A DNA stretch of 64,000 bases from Thermoleophilia bacterium (GTDB lineage Bacteria; Actinomycetota; Thermoleophilia; Miltoncostaeales; Miltoncostaeaceae). The stretch covers positions 35,949 to 99,948 of the forward strand of contig JADLHW010000109.1 of the NCBI GenBank assembly GCA_020848615.1, read 5' to 3'. Under the pieces are notes generated by a model. It searched no databases, was not told where the DNA came from, and was given only the letters and a program-made list of their open reading frames with translations. This document shows, piece after piece, positions 58,496 through 64,000 of the stretch; positions within the stretch are counted from its first letter, which is position 1, and the number at the start of each line of letters is the position of its first letter. The translations under genes and the position numbers were made by a program.

Positions 58496-58852
58496 TCAGA
58501 TGGCGTGCTTGCGCAGATCCTGCATGCGGCAGACGCCCAGCACCGCCTCGTGCGTCGAGGCGAGGATCACCGGGGGCGCGACCCCCGCGTTCAGGGCCTC
58601 CTGCCAGCGGGCCGCGCACACGCACCAGCGGTCTCCCGGCTGCAGACCGGGGAACCCGTGCTCGGGGCGGGGCGTGGAGAGGTCGTTGCCGGCGTCGCGG
58701 GAGAACGTGAGGAACTCCGCGGTCATCTCGGCGCAGACGACGTGCAGGCCCAGGTCCTCCGGGCCCGTGTTGCAGCACGCGTCCCGGAAGAACCCGGTGA
58801 GCGGCTCGATGGAGCACGGCATGAGGGCGTCGCCGAGGACGTTCCGGGCCAT
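58496..58852 (-). CDS. DUF2237 family protein
   Basis: 118 aa, full family length. NVLGDALMPCSIEPLTGFFR, DACCNTGPEDLGLHVVCAEM, FSRDAGNDLSTPRPEHGFPG, LQPGDRWCVCAARWQEALNA and GVAPPVILASTHEAVLG match the DUF2237 consensus with its conserved cysteines. Function is unknown in the family. Start set at ATG 58852 because TACGGT lies 7 nt upstream (leaderless); the alternative GTG 58861 overlaps this promoter box. Confidence 0.9.
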   Translation of the reverse strand: MARNVLGDALMPCSIEPLTGFFRDACCNTGPEDLGLHVVCAEMTAEFLTFSRDAGNDLSTPRPEHGFPGLQPGDRWCVCAARWQEALNAGVAPPVILASTHEAVLGVCRMQDLRKHAI

Positions 58853-58859
58853 GCGGAAC

Positions 58860-58865
58860 ACCGTA
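58860..58865 (-). promoter_or_regulatory. -10 box TACGGT, leaderless promoter of the DUF2237 gene
   Basis: TACGGT on the minus strand, 7 nt before ATG 58852. Confidence 0.5.
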
Positions 58866-58899
58866 CCCGGGGGGCGGCGGCCTCACCCGTCGGGAGCCG

Positions 58900-59055
58900 T
58901 CAGGCGGCGGCGCGACCCTCGGGCGGCTCGGCCGCGGTGACGGCGGGATCCGCGCCCAGCCGGAGCGCTCCGGAGGCCACCACCTGCACCAGGGGGAGGG
59001 ACAGGCGCGTCACCGGGGGCTCCGGCAGGGGGGATTCGTGTGCACCGCCGTTCAT
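58900..59055 (-). CDS. Small leaderless gene, 51 aa, unknown
   Basis: A 51-codon frame starts at ATG 59055 and ends with TGA at 58902-58900. The product begins MNGGAHESPLPEPPVTRLSL and continues PLVQVVASGALRLGADPAVT, then AAEPPEGRAAA. No signal peptide or membrane helix; proline-rich and slightly acidic. The best support is the -10 TACGCT exactly 7 nt before the ATG, as for other leaderless genes here, and no other gene occupies this stretch. It could be co-transcribed with the downstream DUF2237 gene. Homology unknown. Confidence 0.45.
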   Translation of the reverse strand: MNGGAHESPLPEPPVTRLSLPLVQVVASGALRLGADPAVTAAEPPEGRAAA

Positions 59056-59062
59056 GGGAGGC

Positions 59063-59068
59063 AGCGTA
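59063..59068 (-). promoter_or_regulatory. -10 box TACGCT, leaderless promoter of the 51-aa gene
   Basis: TACGCT on the minus strand, 7-nt spacer GCCTCCC, then ATG 59055. Confidence 0.45.
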
Positions 59069-59261
59069 GGACGGCGGTCCGCCGCACACGTTGGCCCTGG
59101 GGCCAGAATCGACGGGCCCGCCGTTGGTGCGCATCGCGGTCCCGCGCGGCGACCGGGTGGGCCATCGGCCCGCGGGGTGCGGCACCGGTGCGGACTCGGA
59201 GCCGCTCCGGCGTCGTGCAGCGGGCACGATTCCCTGCGTGTGGACGGCTTCCCGGGGTGAT

Positions 59262-59332
59262 GGGCAGTACTGGGATCGAACCAGTGACCCCTCGCGTGTG
59301 AGGCGAGTGCTCTCCCGCTGAGCTAACTGCCC
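59262..59332 (-). tRNA. tRNA-Val (anticodon CAC)
   Basis: 71-nt cloverleaf on the minus strand: acceptor GGGCAGT/ACTGCCC, D arm GCTC-AGCGGGA-GAGC, anticodon stem CTCGC/GCGAG with loop CTCACAC (anticodon CAC, reads GUG), and T arm ACTGG-TTCGATC-CCAGT. The 3' CCA is not encoded. Confidence 0.97.
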
Positions 59333-59390
59333 GGGGTCGCCAGGATACCATCGCCCCGCGGAGGCCCGCCGGGGCGGGTGGGCCGTCGCG

Positions 59391-60470
59391 TCAGCGCCGG
59401 ACGGCCGCGAGGGCGCGCGTGCCGGTGCAGGACCCCAGCTTCAGGGTCACGCTGCCGCTGAAGCGCCGGTCGCGCAGGCGGCCCGTGAGCTGCACCCGCG
59501 TGCCCGCCCCGGTGACCGTCCGTGCCACCACCGTCCCGTCGGGTGCGACGCGTGCGGACCGCAGCGTCGCGAACCCGATGACGAACCGGTTCTCGCCGGG
59601 TCCGGTGCCGGGACAGAGGACGGCCACCGACGCCCGGAAACCGGTGAGGCGCGTTCCGCCGCCGGTGATGCGCAGGCGCAGCGTCGCGTTCGGGGCGGTC
59701 CGGCGGGGACGGTACGCGCCGTCGTCGGCCGTCGAGGTGCCGCGGGTTCCGGGGCGCAGCACGGTGACGATCCGCTGCGCGATCACGCGGTTGCCGACCC
59801 TGGCCCGCAGCGCGTGACGTCCCCGGGGGAGCGTCGCGATGAGCGGCGTGCCGTCGATGTCGAACGCGACCTCGTCGAGGGTACGCCAGCGCGCACCGGC
59901 CCGGCGCTCCAGCACCACGGTGCCGCCCGCGAGCGTCGCCCCGCTGCTGAGGCTCAGGAGGGCTGGGTAGCCGGCGTACAGGCGTTTCGGCGCCGTGAGC
60001 GTCCCGGTCGCCGCCGCCGGCCGCACGACGAACGAGCGGACGGGGGAGAACTCGCGGCCCGGCCCCCCGCATCCGGTGCAGGTCCGCGAGACCTGCCAGT
60101 GGATCGTCCCGCCGGCGATCTCCGGTGACCGGGCGGTGTCGACGGTGTCGAGGAGGGCCGTGCAGGTGGCGCCGTCGGCGTTGAGCCGGGCGCTGGCGAC
60201 GTTCCCGTACGGCCGGCTCGCGAGGCGGCCGTTCGCGGCGAGCGCGGGGCCGTCGCTGAACAGGACGTCGTAGTCACCGTGCTCACCGCGGTCCAGTGGT
60301 GTGGAGATGAGGTACGCGGGACACGTGAACGTCACCGTCACGCCGGCGGGGTTCGCGGGCACCGCCTCGCCGTCGGCGGGCGTCAGCTGCACGATGGGAG
60401 GGTCGCTCGGCATCGCCGCCGCCGGGACACCCGGGAGCAGTAACAGCGGGACCACCGTGAGGGTGCGCAT
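59391..60470 (-). CDS. Secreted beta-sandwich protein with CxxC, paralog B
   Basis: 359 aa from ATG 60470; a start 12 codons upstream is possible, but TATGGT at 60488-60483 suggests transcription begins just before 60470. Signal peptide TLTVVPLLLLPGVPAAAMPS. Same layout as the gene at 53071-54180: VTVTFTCPAYLISTPLDRGE, the TCTGCGGPGREF cysteine pair, KRLYAGYPALLSLSSGATLA, TSTADDGAYRPRRTAPNATL, and LKLGSCTGTRALAAVRR at the end. Overall identity looks low but motif order is conserved. Surface protein of unknown function. Confidence 0.7.
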   Translation of the reverse strand: MRTLTVVPLLLLPGVPAAAMPSDPPIVQLTPADGEAVPANPAGVTVTFTCPAYLISTPLDRGEHGDYDVLFSDGPALAANGRLASRPYGNVASARLNADGATCTALLDTVDTARSPEIAGGTIHWQVSRTCTGCGGPGREFSPVRSFVVRPAAATGTLTAPKRLYAGYPALLSLSSGATLAGGTVVLERRAGARWRTLDEVAFDIDGTPLIATLPRGRHALRARVGNRVIAQRIVTVLRPGTRGTSTADDGAYRPRRTAPNATLRLRITGGGTRLTGFRASVAVLCPGTGPGENRFVIGFATLRSARVAPDGTVVARTVTGAGTRVQLTGRLRDRRFSGSVTLKLGSCTGTRALAAVRR

Positions 60471-60778
60471 CAGGATGCGTCCACCATATCCGCGGGCCGA
60501 TGTCACGGCGACGACGGTGCCGGGATGCGGGGGGACCCGCAGCCGTGCGGATCCCCGTCGCAGCGGCCCTCGCGCAGTTCAAGCTGAACCCAAACCTCCG
60601 GCGACTCTTGGATTGCTGAGCAGCTGGTTCCGGCTACTCCGAGCTGATGCTGGCGCCTCCGGGCAGTAGCCTTCCGCAACGGCAGAGAAGCCGGTCGTCG
60701 GGCGTCGTTTTGAGCCAGGCCTCCAAGCCTGGGCGTTGGAGCTGGCCGAGTTCTTCCGGACCGGCCAGAGAGGATGCG

Positions 60779-61492
60779 ATGGACCTAGACGAGGTCCTCA
60801 AGTGGGCCGAGGAACTCGCGGATGCCCTGACCCAGGACATGCGCTGGGAATCCAACGATTTCAGCCGCGGGTTCTGGACTTCGGACCCGAAGAACCGAAG
60901 CCGCATCCTGGCCAGAGCGACTGCGGCGTTGGACTTTCTTGAGCGTTTCGCCGGTCCCGACTCGACCTGGACGAAGTCCGCCTACTCAACGCTCGCTTCC
61001 AAAGGCGACAACCAGTCCATGGAGACCGGGGCCCGCGGCATTGGCGACATTCTCCTGGAATGGGCTGCCCAAGTTCGGGCAGGACGGCTGGAGCCCCAAG
61101 CCTTCGAGTCACAGGGTGTGCGTCGCGTGGCCTCGATCGATCTCATGGAGCAGGTGCGGCTGCTCAACAGCGACCAGGCAGTGAGCCCAGCGGCGCCGAT
61201 CGTCCTTGCGGGCGCCGCTCTCGAAACCGCCCTGCGCGCGATGGTCGAAGAGCGCGGTCTCGATGTGTCGGGTCAACCGGGCATCAGCCGCTATGCCGGG
61301 GTTCTGAAAGCCGCGGGACTCCTGACCAAGCAGGACATGAAGGACGTCGAGCAGATGGCTGGTCTGCGCAACGCGGCGGCGCACGGAGATCACGAGAGCC
61401 TGAGCCGCGAGCGAGCCGGCCTCATGGAGCAGCAGGTCAACCTGTTCCTTGCCGGTCTTGACGGGGTTTCGTCGGAACAGGCCGGCGGCTGA
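60779..61492 (+). CDS. HEPN-like domain protein in accessory region
   Basis: 237 aa, ATG 60779 with GAGAGGA 5 nt upstream; TAGCCT at 60667-60672 may be the promoter. All-helical. The C-terminal half has PIVLAGAALETALRAMVEER, GLLTKQDMKDVEQMAGLRNA and AAHGDHESLSRERAGLMEQQ. The R-N-A-A-A-H sequence fits the R-x4-6-H active site of HEPN ribonuclease/toxin domains, and LAGAALETALRAMV is the usual first HEPN helix. Codons are less GC3-biased than in the flanking genes, which suggests transfer. Could be part of a toxin-antitoxin or phage-defence module; no clear partner. Confidence 0.65.
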   Translation: MDLDEVLKWAEELADALTQDMRWESNDFSRGFWTSDPKNRSRILARATAALDFLERFAGPDSTWTKSAYSTLASKGDNQSMETGARGIGDILLEWAAQVRAGRLEPQAFESQGVRRVASIDLMEQVRLLNSDQAVSPAAPIVLAGAALETALRAMVEERGLDVSGQPGISRYAGVLKAAGLLTKQDMKDVEQMAGLRNAAAHGDHESLSRERAGLMEQQVNLFLAGLDGVSSEQAGG

Positions 61493-61630
61493 CGCCCCAG
61501 GTCGGCCACGGCCGAGCAGACGCTTGAGCGATGGGGCGCCGTCGGACAGGAGGTCTCTGGGCGCCAACGGATCACTCCTCGAGCGGGGGCAAAGCCCTTG
61601 CGATCTGCCGTCAGGAGGTTCATCATCAGC

Positions 61631-61646
61631 TTCAGCATCTGCTGAA
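61631..61646. promoter_or_regulatory. Palindrome upstream of a small winged-helix gene
   Basis: TTCAGCATCTGCTGAA, a perfect 7-2-7 inverted repeat, ending 17 bp before the GTG of the small HTH gene. It is a candidate operator for autoregulation. Confidence 0.4.
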
Positions 61647-61663
61647 CAATCGAGGAGGATGCG

Positions 61664-61882
61664 GTGCCGACCATCAGCGAACGCGTGTTTGAGTCGATCA
61701 AGCGTCAGCCGGGCATCTCCGACGCCGCCATGGCGAAGGACCTGGGGCTACGGCACCAGCAGGTCAATAGTGAGGCGCGACACCTGGAGAACCGCGGGTT
61801 GATCGAGCGCCGTCCCGACTCCGCAACGGATGGCTCGATTGGGAACTGGCCTGTGTCTGGGGAGCCCCCGACGACAGACTGA
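61664..61882 (+). CDS. Small winged-helix DNA-binding protein
   Basis: 72 aa, GTG 61664 with CGAGGAGG about 6 nt upstream. The sequence TISERVFESIKRQPGISDAA, MAKDLGLRHQQVNSEARHLE and NRGLIERRPDSATDGSIGNW is a MarR/winged-helix unit: helix-turn-helix followed by a beta wing. Short acidic tail. Probably a regulator for the surrounding accessory genes or itself. A palindrome just upstream could be its operator. Confidence 0.6.
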   Translation: MPTISERVFESIKRQPGISDAAMAKDLGLRHQQVNSEARHLENRGLIERRPDSATDGSIGNWPVSGEPPTTD

Positions 61883-61965
61883 GGGATCGGCGCGTCACCT
61901 CTCGGGCTCCGCCGATCTCGGCGCGAAATTCTTACGGAAGTGTGACGCCCGGAGAGAGTTCCGGG

Positions 61966-62418
61966 TCAGATCGGCCCGACCAGAATCCACACGATGAAGG
62001 CGATCCAACCCACGGCCGAAGCGGTGAAGAGCGCCGGCCAGACGTGGCGAGCCTTCAGCGACTGCACGAACCACCTGAAGCCTCCTCTCTCCCACAGGCT
62101 CCTGCCGCCCGTATCCAGGGCGGCCTTGACCATTGAGTGGTGGTCAAGACCGAACTGGCTCAGCCAGCGCGAGTACTGCTCCTCGTACCACCGCGCCCGA
62201 AGATAGGTCTGCAGGAAGATCACGCCGGAGAAGGCGCCCAAACCGGCGACGAGCCCCACCTTGAGGCTCCGATCGTCCTCGACGTTGGCGAGAAAGCCCA
62301 GGAGCACACCTTGGGTAACCAGGAACAGGCCGAGGGTCTGCCACGCATACCCCTCTTGGGCCTTGCGGCGTTCCTCGGCGATGGCGACGCGGTCGATGTC
62401 TGGTTCGTGATCGGTCAA
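61966..62418 (-). CDS. Three-helix membrane protein (RipA/SLATT-like), accessory
   Basis: 150 aa from TTG 62418. A charged N-terminus (DRVAIAEERRKAQEGYAWQ) is followed by helices LGLFLVTQGVLLGFLANVED, VGLVAGLGAFSGVIFLQTYL and, near the end, VWPALFTASAVGWIAFIVWI. The segment between helix 2 and 3 is amphipathic (YEEQYSRWLSQFGLDHHSMV). Size and layout resemble small membrane proteins of the RipA or SLATT groups; SLATT proteins are pore-forming effectors in some defence systems. Lies 39 bp downstream of an XRE gene on the same strand, so likely its operon partner. Assignment tentative. Confidence 0.5.
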   Translation of the reverse strand: MTDHEPDIDRVAIAEERRKAQEGYAWQTLGLFLVTQGVLLGFLANVEDDRSLKVGLVAGLGAFSGVIFLQTYLRARWYEEQYSRWLSQFGLDHHSMVKAALDTGGRSLWERGGFRWFVQSLKARHVWPALFTASAVGWIAFIVWILVGPI

Positions 62419-62457
62419 TGACTGAGGGGCGGTCGGTGGAGGGGGTGGCTCAGGGCT

Positions 62458-62691
62458 TCACCAGGCTGGTAGCCCCTTGACCAGGACGGCTGGGTCCTGG
62501 TCGAGAGCCGCGGCCAGGCGGGTGATGTTCCGGAGGGAGATGTTGCGCTCGCCGCGCTCGATCTGGCCGATGTAGGTCCAGTGCAGCTGGGCCTGCGCGG
62601 CCAGGTGTTCGCGGCTCCAGCCGAGTTCCAGCCGCCGTGTCCGGATGCGTTCCCCGAAGCGGATCGTGGCGGCGGACAGTTTCTCGGCCAT
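62458..62691 (-). CDS. XRE-family HTH regulator, accessory
   Basis: 77 aa from ATG 62691, supported by AAGGTGGG about 6 nt upstream and a TAGTCT -10 at 62735-62730. HTH_3 fold: FGERIRTRRLELGWSREHLA, AQAQLHWTYIGQIERGERNI, SLRNITRLAAALDQDPAVLV. The product is a compact DNA-binding domain. The same frame stays open upstream to 63336, which could give a fused membrane-HTH protein, but the internal promoter and Shine-Dalgarno favour independent translation. Likely controls the downstream membrane-protein gene. Confidence 0.75.
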   Translation of the reverse strand: MAEKLSAATIRFGERIRTRRLELGWSREHLAAQAQLHWTYIGQIERGERNISLRNITRLAAALDQDPAVLVKGLPAW

Positions 62692-63336
62692 CGCCGCCCA
62701 CCTTGTGCGGACGATGACGATCAGTACAGAGACTATGAGTATCATGGCGGGCACCGTAGGCGATGCGCGGAAGGAGGTGATCCCCATGGGCGGCGGCAGC
62801 GGCTGACCCAAGGAGCCCGTCCCGTCTTCCCGGGACGGGCCGACTCGGTGTTGGTCGAGTCGCGGCAGAGGGCGCCTCCGCCTGCGGGTTCGAGTCGCCC
62901 TCTCCGGTTCAGGCTGTGGATGAGGCCGCGAATTCCTCCGTAGGGGGGGCATGGGTTCGGCCAGCTCGGACCGAAGAGTCCAAACGAAGGCCACGCCGGA
63001 GCGCGGGAATGTCCACCCGTCGATCTCCAGCCTGACGGTCCTCGGCGTGACGTCCTTCGGGGTGTGCTCAATGACGGTCGGCCGAGTCGTCGGGATCAGG
63101 TCGAGGGCGCTGACTCGCACGATGTCGCAGTCGGTGTAGTCGAAGGAAACAGCCAGATCGCGGGTGACACCGGCACCGATCAGGATGCTGCCAAGTTCCT
63201 GGAACGGCACCCAGGCAAGCCATGCATCGGGATCAAGGTTCTTCCCGGCATGGATCAGAACAACGCCAGCGACGAGAAGCACGAGGCTGGCGAAAGTCAT
63301 CTTGAGCCGGTGGAGCCGGCGTACTACGTCTTGCAC
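62458..63336 (-). CDS. Possible membrane protein reading through into the XRE gene
   Basis: From GTG 63336 the frame encodes two N-terminal helices (MTFASLVLLVAGVVLIHAGK and AWVPFQELGSILIGAGVTRD), a beta-like soluble part (SFDYTDCDIVRVSALDLIPT, VTPRTVRLEIDGWTFPRSGV), then a low-complexity Arg/Pro stretch unlike a protein domain. It stays open into the XRE gene, 292 aa in all. A perfect 10-bp hairpin at 62815-62840 lies inside. The real product may be only the first 125 residues of a gene whose 3' end was lost or fused. Weakly supported. Confidence 0.3.
   Translation of the reverse strand: MQDVVRRLHRLKMTFASLVLLVAGVVLIHAGKNLDPDAWLAWVPFQELGSILIGAGVTRDLAVSFDYTDCDIVRVSALDLIPTTRPTVIEHTPKDVTPRTVRLEIDGWTFPRSGVAFVWTLRSELAEPMPPLRRNSRPHPQPEPERATRTRRRRRPLPRLDQHRVGPSREDGTGSLGQPLPPPMGITSFRASPTVPAMILIVSVLIVIVRTRWAAMAEKLSAATIRFGERIRTRRLELGWSREHLAAQAQLHWTYIGQIERGERNISLRNITRLAAALDQDPAVLVKGLPAW
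62815..62840. terminator. Hairpin inside the accessory region
   Basis: GCCCGTCCCG (62815-62824) and its exact complement (62831-62840), 6-nt loop. It lies upstream of the XRE gene and inside a doubtful open frame; it may terminate the upstream membrane-protein transcript. Confidence 0.4.
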
Positions 63337-63871
<535 letters not shown>

Positions 63872-63901
63872 AGGAGCGGGCGGATGTTAGCGCGCGACCG
63901 T

Positions 63902-63930
63902 CCCGACCGCGGCACCGGGGCCCGGTCGGG
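63902..63930. terminator. Hairpin between divergent tRNA-Ser genes
   Basis: CCCGACCG (63903-63910 region) pairs with CGGTCGGG (63923-63930). It sits upstream of both divergent tRNA genes, so its role is uncertain; it might be part of a promoter rather than a terminator. Confidence 0.25.
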
Positions 63931-63937
63931 GAGGTGA

Positions 63938-63943
63938 TACCTT
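63938..63943 (+). promoter_or_regulatory. -10 box TACCTT of the second tRNA-Ser
   Basis: TACCTT preceded by an extended TGA, 7 nt before the first base of the tRNA. Confidence 0.5.
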
Positions 63944-63950
63944 CCCGCGC

Positions 63951-64000
63951 GGAGAGGTGGCAGAGCGGTCGAATGCGGCGGTCTCGAAAACCGTTTCGGG
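63951..64000 (+). tRNA. tRNA-Ser (anticodon CGA), 5' part
   Basis: First 50 nt of a class II tRNA: acceptor 5' strand GGAGAGG, D arm GGCAGAGCGGTCGAATGC, anticodon stem CGGT/ACCG with loop CTCGAAA (anticodon CGA). Cut by the window end within the variable arm. Confidence 0.9.

Overview
High-GC bacterial DNA with very strong GC3 bias. The density of GTG/TTG starts, 1-8 bp start/stop overlaps, and -10 boxes of the form TANNNT placed 6-8 nt before start codons (leaderless mRNAs) fit an actinomycete. Gene content (surface polysaccharide locus, many Ig-like/RTX-like secreted proteins, lysC-asd, recR-ybaB-dnaX-SRP RNA) suggests a deep-branching, soil-type Actinomycetota. Thermoleophilia is my best guess, from gene content only.

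1-17 kb is a cell-surface polysaccharide locus: two GT4 and one GT2 glycosyltransferases, a CelD-like acyltransferase, two NAD-dependent sugar epimerases (one lacking its catalytic Lys), an undecaprenyl-phosphate sugar-1-phosphate transferase, a DegT-type sugar aminotransferase coupled to a sugar nucleotidyltransferase, a polysaccharide deacetylase coupled to a PAP2 phosphatase, a secreted beta-helix protein and a secreted double P-domain protein. Together they can make, activate, transfer and modify a lipid-linked glycan.

17-28 kb: an L,D-transpeptidase, two tandem Ig-like secreted paralogs sharing a C-terminal domain, then housekeeping and accessory enzymes (PLP aminotransferase, LapA-like and MOSC proteins, AlkA-type glycosylase, tandem GNATs, thioesterase).

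28-36.6 kb: a secreted SGNH hydrolase and a secreted RTX-like repeat protein flank a large LuxR/LAL regulator. Both surface genes carry the same 16-bp palindrome at exactly the same distance from their -10 boxes, so I predict a small regulon. A membrane gene beside them is broken by two frameshifts.

36.6-42 kb is central metabolism: type-2 malate dehydrogenase with remains of an isocitrate dehydrogenase gene upstream, and a three-gene succinate dehydrogenase/fumarate reductase operon with a CCG-domain (SdhE/HdrB-like) third subunit instead of haem anchors.

42-60.5 kb: DHFR-like protein, TetR/MFS pair, secreted and membrane proteins of unknown function, lysC-asd, a tandem HD-GYP pair (second copy degenerate), recR-ybaB-dnaX beside a large-type SRP RNA, an XRE-cupin regulator, a DUF2237 protein, a 51-aa leaderless gene and tRNA-Val.

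60.6-63.8 kb, ending at tRNA-Ser, is an accessory patch with less biased codon use: HEPN-like protein, small winged-helix and XRE regulators, and membrane proteins. It resembles a small integrated island, possibly defensive. The window ends inside a second tRNA-Ser.
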